Shown one piece after another: positions 46,887 through 59,074 of a DNA stretch of 64,000 nucleotides. The notes beneath the pieces are model-generated. The model was not told where the DNA came from and searched no databases. It saw nothing but the letters and a program-made list of their open reading frames with translations. Position numbers and translations under genes: made by a program. Source of the DNA: Paulownia fortunei (Eukaryota; Streptophyta; Magnoliopsida; Lamiales; Paulowniaceae); assembly GCA_019321725.1 (NCBI GenBank), contig CM033108.1, positions 18,861,799 through 18,925,798 of the forward strand, given 5' to 3'. Every line of letters begins with the position of its first letter. The stretch's first letter is position 1.

Positions 46887-48801
46887 TGTTAGAGTAGTGC
46901 CTGACAAACAAATTAATGACGAGCTTTTATACTCTTGTAAAAACAGTCTTATTCATAATGTTTAAATAAATAAAAGATATTTATTTATCTTTAATTATTT
47001 TTATCAATTAGATAAAGTTCCTAGATTATTTTTAGCTACGGGACATTGTCACGCATATGATGATGTTCATAGAATATGCCTCCATGGCTTTGATCTTAAA
47101 CATGTTCTAAGTTAGGGGTTCATTGAGATGGGACATCGATAAGCCCGATAGACTTGAACAGATGATACATACTCGAAAGGAGAATGTCTCATTTCATAGA
47201 CATTGGCGTAGGGACGCTAGTGCATGTATGTGGGTGCTTGTTAGGGAACGAGTACACTAAATGGCCCACTGGAAAATTCTCAATTGAAAAGCATTGTTTG
47301 TCGAATGAGAATTTCCTAGTTATGATAGTACATTAATTAGTCCTTTGACTTGAGGCACCATGGTGTCCTTGTGCATGACATCAAACACTTTGATGTATTT
47401 TCTGATTACATAACAATCATAAGGGACTTACGTTGAGTGTATGATCTTCGTGTATGGAGATCAAAATAGCCAATAAAGGATCCGTCACCTATCTGATAGA
47501 ATAGGAGAATCTCTTATGTTTTTATAGTCCTTGATCCCAAAGAACTTGGTCAAGACAGGATGAAAACTAAATGTAGGGACATTAAATTTATTCATAAATT
47601 GCAAAGGTTGTAAGCCTATTGCTAGCTTAGTTGTGAACTTAATGGGTCACACATAAATCAAGATGATCCACTTCTATATCTATTTTTGTAATCCAAAGTG
47701 CTGGATTAAGTTGATTAATAGAGATTAATCAACTTGAGTCAGAATTAATTTAAATAGTTAAATTAATTAATTTAAATAAATAATATAATTATTTATTTGA
47801 ACCTAATAATGATTTGGGGCTCTTAAGAGTGAATTAATTAACTAATGGAGATCAATTATATTAGCTGGGCCTAAAATTAATTTAACCAATTAAAATAATA
47901 AAATTATTTTAATTAGGCCTAATATGATTAGGTGGCCTATGATGGAACCAACTAATTAATTGATTGTATTGAACTTTTAATTAATTGATGGAGATCAATT
48001 AATTTGACTTTAATAAATTAATTAGAGCCCAAGCCATGGGATAGAGACACATTAGGATTTTTTAATTGCTAGAATTAAAGAGTCCTAATAAAGATGGAAA
48101 GAATTTATCTTGAAGTGAAAGAAATAAGAGATAAGGAAGGAGAAGGTTTTCTAATTGGATTGGGGGACTAATTAGGATAAGAGTTGGATACCTAATGAGA
48201 TTAGGTCAAGATTACATTGTGTAAATAAATACACAATATAGGGGCAAAAAAACTACAAGTAAGAGAGCTAGAATTTTCGGCCCCCTTTCCTCGTCTGCTT
48301 TTTGTTTTTTTGTGTTTTATTTTCTTACTTCAAGAAAAATTACTCCATCTAAAGATTCCATCCATTTTTGATTAAAAGGTTAATTCTTCCATCACTTGTT
48401 GATTCAAGAATTAACCTTTACTCTCAAATAGATTTAGAAATAAGAAGTTCAAATTCACTAGCAATGATTTGAAGCTTGTGGATCTACTCAAAAGTGTGGA
48501 TACCATTAGAGGGACTACACTTGGAGTCATTGGTGAACTTTTTGAGTGGCCATCAAAATTATTCGAGAGAAGCTTGAGGAATCTGAATTCTTTCTTACCC
48601 TTCATCAACCAGATTGCTTGAATGGTATAATCGTGAAACTTTAGATGTAATTTTATTAAACGAGCAATCAGAAACACAAACCAAAAATTGCATCAAATTA
48701 GGGATATGCATATTTACATATGATAGATGATTTTATTTCAATTGTTGAAAAATTTTAAATTTTTGTTGTGCTTGCAATCTCGCAATTACACAAACTCAGC
48801 A
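46887..48801 (+). repeat. 5' LTR of Copia element 2
   Basis: About 1.9 kb, alignable with the 3' LTR. It lacks an internal stretch of roughly 300 bp that the 3' LTR has (about 57410-57690). Shared landmarks are AAAAACAGTCTTATT near the start and AAGTGTGGATACCATTAGAG near the end. It is followed at 48802 by GTGATATCATGGCC, a mutated TGGTATCAGAGCC-type initiator-Met tRNA primer site. Confidence 0.85.
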
Positions 48802-48815
48802 GTGATATCATGGCC

Positions 48816-50404
48816 TAGGTTTATGTGTTCTGATTATTTTCGTGATGTTTTATATATGAATCATTCATATGATGAAAAATATGTTTAATTGCATTTTTAT
48901 CTGGGAACTATAATTCTGGATTTTTCTGCATAATTTTAAAGTGTTAAATTGCATAACACAAAAAACAAAATAAATAAAAAAATATGGTCTAGTCGCGTCG
49001 TGGCACCTGACGTGTAATTTTGTGGGGAAACAGATCGTCTGCTGCTCGTTTTCATATCATATGCAAAAAAATCATTTTTTCAATGTTTAAAATTAACTGT
49101 TAATTTTAAAATTTTGAAAATTATTTTTATGAAAAGCCATGAATTAATTTTCAAACTAGAAAAATGTGATTTTTAACAATTGGTAAATTTACATGCTTTG
49201 AATTTTTATCATGTGATGATTAAATTAAGCATGAATGGGATGAACGATCATGGAGCCTAGACTATTTATTTTCTATGTATGGTTTTATGCTTTAGGTTTT
49301 TGATTAAAATGAGGCCTACGAGTCTCGCATTTTCTCTATTTTTTACTTTGAATGTAAATTCTATCTCCCTCCAATGTACCTTCCATTGGAAGAAATTCCA
49401 AGTTTTCTTGTTAGGTTAAACAATTATAATGAGAGTAGTATTAGGATGGTAGAGTCTTCTTTTGCATTTGGTGGACAAGAAGAAGAAGCAAGGTGGAGAA
49501 AAGAAAGGATTCAAGGCCCATGAATGTATAGGTGATACATTCATGTAATAGATAAGATTTATTATCGTTTTGATTAATTACCTTTAGATTAACCTTAAGA
49601 TCTACTTTGGCTCGAGTGGATTGCATAGGAAAATGCTCATGATCATCCCATTATTTATTTATTGTAGATGTATGTATAAGTTTATTTATTGCTTTCCTTT
49701 GATTATGCTTGTAATCTTAGGATATTGTAACATTAAATAAACAACACGAAATACAATGGTGAGGTCTTGGTAAAATTGAAACCCTCACTTAGAAATGTCC
49801 TAAGTTTAAGAATTTTTTAATTCTATATCAAGCGTTATTGGGTAATATTGGGAGGGGCCTAATCATCCAAGCCTTCCATCAAAAATAGTTGGCATGTGAA
49901 ATGCTGCCACACTTAGTCCATTGGCTACAAGTCTCGGGATGTGCTAAGTGGAGGTAATAGCTATGGCCACTACTTGCATAGAGATGCCCATGGGGTAGGA
50001 GGGCTAAAGATGTTAGCCACGAGTTATGGGACATACTTTATTTATCCTATCACATAGATGTTTGATGGGATACGATTGACACTTAGTACCATATATGCTC
50101 ATAAAATTGGGGTGTATGAGAAGTAGTTAGCCAAAATAGTTTGAAGGTTGCATGGGATGCAATTGCTAATGTTTTAGCTACCTTTTTATTTTATCATATG
50201 GCTCATAAAATTGGGGTATATGATAAAACTAATTGGCCTTCAAGCCACTAGGAAATATGATTTCTTGAATATCCATCATGAGGATGATGGGATTCGAAGA
50301 AATAGTGGGAGACATTTATAATTAAAGACCTTATTATAAATAATTAAACTGTTGAATGTATGTTTGTTTTCTGCCTCATGTTTTGTAGATATCTAATTTA
50401 CATT
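48816..50404 (+). other. Long untranslated leader of Copia element 2
   Basis: About 1.6 kb separates the primer site and the gag start. It has no credible coding frame. Part of it (about 49030-49960) recurs at 37498-38309. It contains an internal near-repeat around TCATAAAATTGGGGTATATGA (50099 and 50207). Confidence 0.7.
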
Positions 50405-51226
50405 ATGGCTAAAAGTACACTTGTATCAATTCTTGACACAAACAAACTAACTGCTCCCAACTATGTTGACTGGTTAAGGAATCTTCGGATAGTTCTCCAA
50501 TCCAAAAAAAGGGTTTGTCCTTGACATGGCACCACTAGTTCCATGGGCCATAGAGGAAGAGCAAGCAGAATATCGTCAACATGTTAAACATAATCAGCAG
50601 GCTCGGTGCTATATGATAGCATTTATGTCAAACGAGCTACAAAGACAGCATGAGGGTATGACACATGTTGCCGATATCCACCTTCACTTCAAGGAATTGT
50701 ATGTTGAACATATAAGGCAAACTAGATGCCAAGTATCTAGGGAGCTCTTTTAATGTCGAATGAATGGAAGGCTTATCGGTTCATGATCATGGACTGAAGA
50801 TGATATCCTTGATTGAGAGACTTGAGTTCCTAAGAGTTGTTATGGATAACGAACTCTATATGAATCTCGTGCTATAGTCTTTGACGCCCTTGTTTGACTC
50901 TTTTGTGGTCAACTTCAACATGTATAAAATAAAGACTAGCTTTGTTGAGCTGTTCAACATGTTAAAGACCGCTGAGTCCACCATGAAGAAGGAGAAACTT
51001 GTCCTACTAGTTGGCTCTTCATCCCAATCTAAGATTAAAAGGTCAAAGAAAGAGAAGAAAAATAGTTCTTCTAGAAAGGCTAAGGGCATGAAGGCCTCAA
51101 GTGGAGTGAAGAAAGGTTCAAACCAAACAACAAGTGTCACTACTGTGGCAAGCCGAGGCATTGGAAGAGGACCTGCAAGTAGTATCTTGCAAATCGCCAG
51201 AAGAGTTCTAGTATGTTCTTTGTTGA
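50405..51226 (+). pseudogene. Copia element 2 gag, frameshifted
   Basis: It starts MAKSTLVSILDTNKLTAPNY and VDWLRNLRIVLQS, the classic start of gag in this Copia group. It shifts frame near 50508 into APLVPWAIEEEQAEYRQHVK, then QARCYMIAFMSNELQRQHEG. Further breaks follow at about 50752. The lysine-rich stretch before a CCHC zinc knuckle (CHYCGKPRHWKRTC, near 51138) is visible. Confidence 0.85.
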
Positions 51227-52140
51227 AGTTAACTTTTCGATTAATGATGCTTCTTGGGTATTAGTTACCAGCTGTGGTACTCATCTATGCAATGATTTGC
51301 AGGTGATGACAAGAAGTAAGCAGCTGAGTAGAGGAGAGCAGATCCTGAGGCTTGGAAATGAAACAAAAATTGCTGCATTGGCTATAGGAACTGTCTACCT
51401 AGAGTTAGGAAAAGGAAAAAGAATAGTTTTAAATTCTAGTTTTTATCTTCCTGAATTAATAAAGAACATTATCTTTATTCTAGTTTTGGATAAAGAGGGT
51501 TATTATTTTTCAATAAAGGATGGAAACTGTTCCATTTACTTTGGTTCTTCTTTAGTTCATGTTAGGACTTTGACAAATGATTTATATACTCTCCAACCTA
51601 ATAAATCAATCCTGCATATTCAACAAAGTAACAAATGTAAAATAAATAATCATAGTTCCACATACTTGTAGCATGCTAGACTAGGTCATATATCTAAGAA
51701 ACGAATCGACAAGTTAGCTAACTTGCTTGACCTTACAGAATTACAAGAAATGCCAACTTGTGAATCTTTTCTTAAGGGAAAGATGACCAAGTCACCATTT
51801 GCTAGACAAGTGGAGCGGGCTACAAACCCTTTGGATCTGATCCATAAGGATATATGCGGGCCACTAAGTGTTAATGCCCAGGAAAACTACCACTATTTCA
51901 TTACCTTTACTGATGATTATTCTAGATATGGGTATATGTATCTTTTAAAATATAAGTCAGAAGCCTTTGAAAGGTTCAAAGATTTTAGGCATGAAGTGGA
52001 AAAACAAACTAGGGAGCGAGAAAAAAGTATGCAAACTCCAGAGATCCATTTATGGACTCAAACAAGCTTCCTAAAGCTAGAACCTTCAATTTGATGAGTT
52101 AATCAAATCGTTTTGTTTGATCAAGAATCCAGATGAACCA
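51213..52140 (+). pseudogene. Copia element 2 protease, GAG-pre-integrase, integrase start joined to RT
   Basis: The protease motif, normally WVLDTGCGxHIC, reads ASWVLVTSCGTHLC, so the catalytic Asp is Val. The GAG-pre-integrase follows (HARLGHISKKRIDKLAN). The integrase core follows with DLIHKDICGPL and FTDDYSRYGYMYLL. At about 52010 it jumps to the RT motif RSIYGLKQAS and DELIKSF, so the rest of integrase and most of the RT fingers are deleted. It is then cut by the antisense Gypsy at 52147. Confidence 0.85.
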
Positions 52141-52147
52141 TGTGTAC

Positions 52148-53975
52148 TGTTCATGAAATATTTTGTAAACCGCAAGTGCACGGTGTCAAGTTTTAATACA
52201 ACGGTGACTTGAGTATTGTATCCATAGGGATTGTAATAAAAAAATATATTAAGTACCATAGTTCAAATAGTCTAATTTTATTTAGAAGATTGAATGATGA
52301 TTGAAAAATAAAGTAAAGTAAAATAAAATACAAAGACAAGAGTGGAGTTTTTAGAAACATTATAACAAACACCTTATGAGCAAGATATTCTAGAGGAATG
52401 ACTTACTTAATTATCACTTATGTTCTTTCTTCCAAAATATACTAATTCAAGTCAACAACACATGTAAGTTAAGAATTCCTAAGCTCATCAATTCCTTCTC
52501 TCGAGTGCCGAATTGACTATGAGTTCCAACATAAATTTTGATCTCTCTATAAAAATTCAAGAATAAAACTCTACAAAAGTTTAATAAATTCTTCTTCAAA
52601 ACTTCAAAGGTTCCATAAGCTTCTCAACTCTATGATTCCTAGATTGTCTTATCCCTATGATCATGTATAATCTTCTCTCTCTCGAGTGCTGAATCTTATA
52701 CATCAAATAATCTCAATTAGTGATTAATTAATCAAGATGAAATACTAAACAAGATAACACAAATGAGATAAAGAACTTGAACTAATATTATTTGGAATTT
52801 AAAACATAGGATCAAATAAGGTTATATCATCCTCTAGAAAGAAATGTTTAGTTAACCATGGATGAATACAACTTCAAGAAATAAATAAGAAAGAACATGG
52901 AAATTGTTCACCAATTTGTGAAGTGGAAGGAATGATTGAAGTTCTCCTTGTCTCCAAGAATGGCTGCCTTTGTTCCAAGAACCAATCCTCCCTCCCTTTG
53001 GTTGATGTTGATCTTCCCCTTTTAAACTTCTCCCCAATGATTCTCTCCCTAAGAGTCTTCCAAAAGAAACCTTGAAATCCTTCTACTTTTCTTGGTTTTT
53101 TCTCAAAAGAAACCTAAAATCATTCATTTTTCTTGGCTTTTTCTCATTTTTCTCTCCACCAATTTAGTGTATCCACTAGAGAATCACATGAGTAATGATG
53201 TATAGGTGTATCTAATGTGTATATCTAATAAAAATGCCAAAATTCATGATCCATTGCCACTTGTCGCAAAGAAAATGCATCAGCATCTTTTTAGTTAGCA
53301 GGATGGTGCTTAGGCACCCTATTTTGGCACCTAGGAGCCTTGTATTCTGTTTTAGCAGCCTCAGATAGCGCCTAGGCACCCTGTTTTGGCACCTAGGCAT
53401 CGTGCATTCTGTCCTGGTAGCCTTCATTCAATACTTTGACACTATTTAGCTTATTGAAACTGCATTTTGACCTCTTTGTATACTGAATTGGATTTTATTG
53501 TCTTCTAATTAATTGTAGCCCTGTGTCTTGTCTTTCCATGGGCACTTGAATCAACTAAATATGACATATGTGAAGAGCGTTATGGCTTAAATACTAAGAT
53601 GTATCATATCAGATAATTTCAACCCAGTACTGATGCTTGAACTCAGTTTTTCTCATTGAGATCGACCGAATTGGATTTTGTGGTAAACATTTAAGTTGTA
53701 GATTTATTCTTGTATTTCCAATGGATCAAGAATCAAGTTGATATGAAATTTGGACCCAGATTTATAATTGAAATACAAAAACTACCATCAGTAGCACCAC
53801 AACTCAAATTCTTCAATGTTTCAACCAAGATTTTGATTTCTTTCCATTTTCTTCTCTTATTGTCATTACCTACAAGATTTAAAAATAAATGCATAAAAAT
53901 TAACAAAAAATCTTGAAAACAAACTAAATATTAATCAAAAGGCATATGAATTATTGGTATAAAACCAACTTATCA
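52148..53975 (-). repeat. Gypsy 3' LTR (antisense), about 1.83 kb
   Basis: On the - strand it starts TGATAAGTTGGTTTTATACC and ends TATTTCATGAACA. It is longer than copy B because of extra sequence at about 53040-53440, including a 62-bp near-tandem repeat. The upstream tract AAGTTTGGGGGTATT is the polypurine tract. Confidence 0.82.
53311..53424. repeat. 62-bp tandem near-duplication inside an LTR
   Basis: Both units start TAGGCACCCTRTTTTGGCAC (53311 and 53373) and end with a GTAGCC/GCAGCC box. They are not seen in LTR copies A, B or C, so they are private to this LTR variant. Confidence 0.75.
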
Positions 53976-55117
53976 AATACCCCCAAACTTTACCTTTTAC
54001 TCGTCCTTGAGGAAAACTCAAAATTAAACAATCATAGGCTCATACTTTAATCATGAATTACAAAACTTGATCAAATAATTCAAATTCCTCATCAATTTTT
54101 ATGGCACATGAATCCAAAGGTCATTCACAAAGGTAGTCGAATGACACTACAAAACTTGTGCTTCATTAATCTAGTCATGAATTCAAAATGTGTGTGTGTG
54201 TGAAGTGTCAAGATCAAGTTTCATGCATGCATTTTAGGTATGATTTTTACAACCAATGATTCTCATGATCTAAGGAAAGGAGTTCTAGGTGTTCCATTGG
54301 CTTGCTTTTCATACAAATTCTCCACTAATATAGACACTTGCAAACTTGGATCAAAAGGACTTTAATAAACTTGTAACGTAAGGCCTAGGTATTGGCTTAC
54401 AAAGAAAGGTAAGGATAAACAACGTAAGAGAGCATAAAGCGTTGCACATATAATCTCACTCTCCTCATTTCTTTTCTCTTTCCCAATTTTTTTTCTTTAG
54501 GATTCATACTTTTCTTTAATTTTCTTTTTCACAATTTTTTTTCTTTTTTTTTCTTCTTTATTTTTCATGAATCCCAATGCTTCATTTCTTGTTCTTTTGC
54601 TTTCACAACCCCCAAACTTGTTTCTTTTTATCAACATGAGTTGTCATTTTTTGCATATTTTCCTTGCTCATACCCCTAAATACATTCATTCTTTCCCTCA
54701 ACATGTCTCCATATGATCCCTTGATAAGTTTGTGCACAAAATATCATACTTTAAGATCTCTTAGGGATAATCATTGGTTTTTTAGGTTATAAAGGGTCGG
54801 TATAGTGAGCTTCAAGAAATGAAGTTGAATGGTGATTATTCATATGCCTTGCACATACCATTCTTTGAAAAGCAGCTCAAAGGGGTAACTAGTGAATAAA
54901 AGTGTGATCATCTAGGCTTGAAAGGCACAAACGAGTCAAAGATGACCTAAATCATTTTCAAGTTTGTAGTTATCTAGAATTTTGCCCCAAAGAGTAATCA
55001 AGCAAGTTTTAGAACACCATAAAATAACCAATACAACTCATTAGAAGCAAAATCCAACACCACTTAGCATGTAATTCACAAGATTTTGACATGATGTGCT
55101 CAATTAAAATTCATCGC

Positions 55118-55675
55118 AGCCTTCATTCAATACTTTGATACTATTTAGACCATTACAACTACATTTTGACTTCTTTTTAAGCTGAATTGGATTTCTATAT
55201 CTTGTAATTAATTATGTCCCTGTGTCTTGTCTTTCCATGGGCACTTTAATCAATTAAATATGACATATGTGGAGAGATTTATGACTTAAATACCAAGATG
55301 TATCATACCAGATAATTTTAGCCCAGTGTTGATTCGTAAACTCAATTTTTCTCATTGACATCGACCAAATTGGATTTTATGGTAAACATATAAGTTGTAG
55401 ATATATGTCTTGGCTTTCCAATGGATTAATAAGAAATTTGATATGAAATTTGGGCCGAGAGTTATGATTGAAATACTAAAACTACCATTAGTAGCACCAC
55501 AACTCGAATTCTTCAATATTTCAACTAAGATTTTGATTTCTTTCCATTTTCTTCTCTTATTGTTATTACCTACAAGATTTCAAACTAAATGCATAAAAAG
55601 TAATAAAAACTCTTAAAAACAAACTAAATATTAATACAAAAGGCATATGAATTATTAGTATAAAATCAACTTATT
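55118..55675 (-). repeat. Gypsy 5' LTR fragment (antisense)
   Basis: It contains the first 558 bp of the LTR, ending in the middle at AGTATTGAATGAAGGCT on the - strand. It is joined directly to the 3' internal region. The deletion removed the rest of the LTR, the primer site, gag and pol. Confidence 0.8.
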
Positions 55676-55682
55676 ATGTGTA

Positions 55683-56700
55683 TAAGAAAGTTAGTGGGAG
55701 CACAATGACCTTTGTTGTCCTTTATGTTGATGACATACTACTCATTGAGAATGATGTAGGGATGTTGTAATCAACAAATACTTGGTTGTCTACTTAGTTT
55801 TTCATGAAGGATTTAGGAGAAGCATCCTATATTTTAGGGATTAGGATCTATAGAGATAGATCTAAAAGGATAATTGGACTATCCCAATCCACGTATATAG
55901 ACAAAGTTCTAAAGAGGTTTAGCATGGAAGAATCCAAAAGAGGATTCTTACCTAAGAGTCATGGGGTTTTTCTTTCAAAGTTAATGTCACCAAAGACTCT
56001 GGAGGAAAGAGAAAGAATGACTCACATACCATATGTATCCATAATTAGAAGCATTATGTATGTAATGTTATGTACGAGGCCTAATATCGCATATGCTCTA
56101 AATTTCACAACCAAATATCAGTCCAATCTAGGAGAAGAGCACTGGAAAGTCGTAAAGATAATCCTAAGTACTTGCGAAGGACTAGGGATATTTTCTTGGT
56201 TTACAATAATAGAGACCTGAAGCTAGAAGGCTTTACTGATTCTAACTTTTAGTCTGATGTAGATGATTCAAAGTCAACATTAGGATTCGTATTCAAGCTA
56301 AACGGTAGAGTGGTCAGCTGGAAGAGTTTCAAGCAAGAGATAACTGCAGATTCCACCACTGAAGCTGAATACATCGCAACATGTGATGCAACAAAAGAAA
56401 ATGTTCGGATGAGGAATTTCATCCAAGAGTTGGGTGTAGTCTCTTTCATTTTTAAGTTTTGGTCTACTATGATAACAATATGGCAGTTATGCAAACAAAG
56501 GAGTCAAGATCTCATCAAAGATCTAAACACATTATGTGGCGATACCATCTGACCAACGAGATCATTAGTAGAGGTGACGTTCGAGTGGAGTGAGTGTCCT
56601 CAACATAAAATATAGCAGATCCACTGACAAAACCCTTAGCTCAAAGCGTATTTGAAGGACATCTTGAGGAGATGGGTCTTAGATATATGGGCAATTAACT
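55683..56700 (+). pseudogene. Copia element 2 RT (YVDD) and RNase H, broken
   Basis: RT continues with TFVVLYVDDILLIEND, in which YVDD holds the catalytic aspartates, then DLGEASYILGIRIYRDRSK. RNase H follows with [45 protein letters not shown] and IADPLTKPLAQSVFEGH. Stops and frameshifts occur at about 55768, 55795 and 56200-56250. The polypurine tract AAGTGGGAGA is at 56709. Confidence 0.87.
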
Positions 56701-56718
56701 CTAGGGCAAGTGGGAGAT

Positions 56719-58958
56719 TGTTAGAGTAGTGCTCGATGAGCCAATTAGCAGCGAGCTTTTATACTTCTATAAAAACAGTCTTATTTATAATGCTTAAATA
56801 AATAAAAGGTATTTATTTATCTTTAATTATTTTTGTCAATTAAATAAAGTCCCTAGACCATTTTTAGCTACAGGGCATGGTCACTCGTATGATGTGTTCA
56901 TGAAATATGCCTCTATGACTTTAATCTTAAACATATTTGAAGTCGGGAGTTCATTGAGATGGGAAATCAATAAGCCCGATAAACTTGCACACACGATGCA
57001 TACTCGAAAGGAGAATATCTCATTCCATAGATATTGACGTAGGGACAGTAGTGCATGTGTATGGGTGCTTGCTAGGGAATGAGTACACTAAATGGCATAC
57101 TGGGAAATTCTCAATTGGAAAGCATTATTTGTCGAATGAAAATTTTCTAGTTACGATAGTGCATTAATTAGTCATCTGACTTGAGACACCATGGTGGCCT
57201 TATGAATGACATCATACAATTTGATATATTTCTTGATTGCATGATAATCATAAAGGGGCTTACGTTGGGTATATGGTCTTCGTGTATGGAGGTCAATAAG
57301 TAGCCAACAAAGGATCCATCACCTATTTGGTAGAATAGGAGAATCTCCTAAGTTTTCATAGTCCTTGATCCCAAAGATCTTTGCCAATGTAGGATGAATA
57401 TTAGATGTAGGGTTCTCTAGTGATTTAACAAATGATCAATGTGACTTAAAATGGAATTATAGTTATTAAGTCAAAATAGGGTTTTGACTAATAATTTATG
57501 CCATATACTTAATCAAGAGATTAGTTGATGGAGGGACCATATTTGCATGGTATTCGTAATAGAAAAAGTTCACTTGCTATTCACTTAAGACTAGGTAGTT
57601 GAGAAATAATACGAGGTGCTTCCCTTGATTTGTGAGGTTCATGGAATTAAAGGGTTAATTCCTAGTGGATTAATTAATTGGATTAATTAATCGCATTAAA
57701 TTTAATCATAAGTTGCAAAGATTATATGCCTACTGCTACCTTAGTTGTGAATCTAATGAGCCACACACAAATCGAGATGATCCACTTCTATATCTATTTT
57801 TGTAATCCAAAGTGTTGGATTAAGTTAATTAATAATCAACTTGAGTTAGAATTAATTTAAATAATTAAATTAATTAATTCAAAAAAATAATATGATTATT
57901 TATTTGAACTTGATAATGATTAGGGGCTCTTGAGAGTGAGTTAATTAACTGATGGAGATAAATTATATTAGCTTGGCCTAAATTTAATTTAACGAGTTAA
58001 ATTAATTTAATCAATTAAAATAATAGAATTATTTTAATTGGGCCTTATATGATTAGGTGGCCTATGATGAAACCAACTAATTAATTGATTGGATCAATTA
58101 ATTGTATTGAACTTTTTAATTAATTGATGGAGATCAATTAATTGGACTTTAATAAATAAATTAGAGTCCAAGCCTATAGGGTTAGAGGCCCATTAGGATT
58201 TTTTAATTGATAGAATTAAAGAATCCTAATAAAGATAGAAATAGTTTATCTTGAAGTGAAAGAAATAAAAGATAAGGGAGGAGAATGTTTTCTAATTGGA
58301 TTAGGAGACTAATTAGGGCAAGAGTTGAAGACCTAATGAGATTAGGTCAAGACTACATTATGTAGGAGACCTAAAGAAAGAAATACATAATGTAGAGGCA
58401 AAAAAAACTAGAAGCAAGAGAGCTAGAATTTTCGCCCCCCTCTCCTCTTCTCCTTCTCGTTTTATTGTGTTCTATTTTCTTATTTCAAGAAAAATTACTC
58501 CATCAAAATATTCCAACCCGTTTTGATTAAAAGGTTAATTCTTCCATTACTTATTGATTTAAGAATTACTATTCACTATCAAATAGATATAGAAATAATA
58601 AGTTCAAATTCACTAGCAAGGATTTAAAGCCTGTGGATTTGCTCGAAAGTGTGGATACCATTAGAGGGACTACACTTAGAGTCCTTGGTGAATATTTTGA
58701 GAGGCCATCAAAATTGTTCGAGAAGAGTTTGAGAAATCAGAATTCCTTGTTACCCTTCATCAATCAGATTGCTTGAAAGGTATAATTATAAAACTTTAGT
58801 TGTTTAATTTTATTAAATAAGCAATCAGAAGCGGAAACAAAAAATTGCATCAAATTCGGGATATGCATATTTATATATGATGTATGATTTTATTTCAAAT
58901 TTTAAAAAAATTTAAATTTTCACTGTGCTTGCAATCCTACAATTATGTGAACTCAACA
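56719..58958 (+). repeat. 3' LTR of Copia element 2
   Basis: About 2.24 kb, TGTTAGAGTAGTGC to CTCAACA. It contains about 300 bp (57410-57690) absent from the 5' LTR. Divergence from the 5' LTR is considerable, so the insertion is not young. Confidence 0.85.
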
Positions 58959-59040
58959 CCCTACCTTGTGATGTAAAGAGGGGTCTATTGAGAGGGTTGG
59001 TCACACCGAATGTCAGACTCCAAATATATATATGTTGTGT
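58959..59040 (+). mobile_element. tRNA-derived SINE, tail part
   Basis: CCCTACCTTGTGATGTAAAG and the following GGGTTGGTCACACC have the look of a plant tRNA-SINE body. They lie exactly after the 3' LTR and in register with the head at 46769-46886. The 3' end is not clear and may have been cut by the solo LTR at 59080. Confidence 0.5.
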
Positions 59041-59074
59041 CACTATTTTTACCCAGAGGGCGAACCAGTGGGGA

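Larger units (their letters stand above)
52140..55682 (-). mobile_element. Antisense Gypsy deletion derivative inserted in Copia 2 RT
   Basis: ATGTGTA occurs at both edges (52140-52146 and 55676-55682) and contains the 5-bp target duplication. Removing the insert rejoins the Copia codons for CVYKK. On the - strand the order is 5' LTR start only (55675-55118), 3' non-coding internal region (55117-53976), full 3' LTR (53975-52148). Primer site, gag and pol are all gone. It belongs to the same family as 31063-39358. Confidence 0.85.
46883..58962 (+). mobile_element. Copia LTR retrotransposon 2 with about 2-kb LTRs, inactive
   Basis: 5' LTR 46887-48801 and 3' LTR 56719-58958 both begin TGTTAGAGTAGTGC and end CTCARCA. 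CCCT flanks both outer ends (46883-46886 and 58959-58962), probably a partly mutated 5-bp TSD. Inside lie an iMet-type primer site, a long leader, gag, a mutated protease, an integrase start, a large deletion into RT, an antisense Gypsy insertion, the rest of RT, RNase H and a polypurine tract. It cannot be autonomous. Confidence 0.88.
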
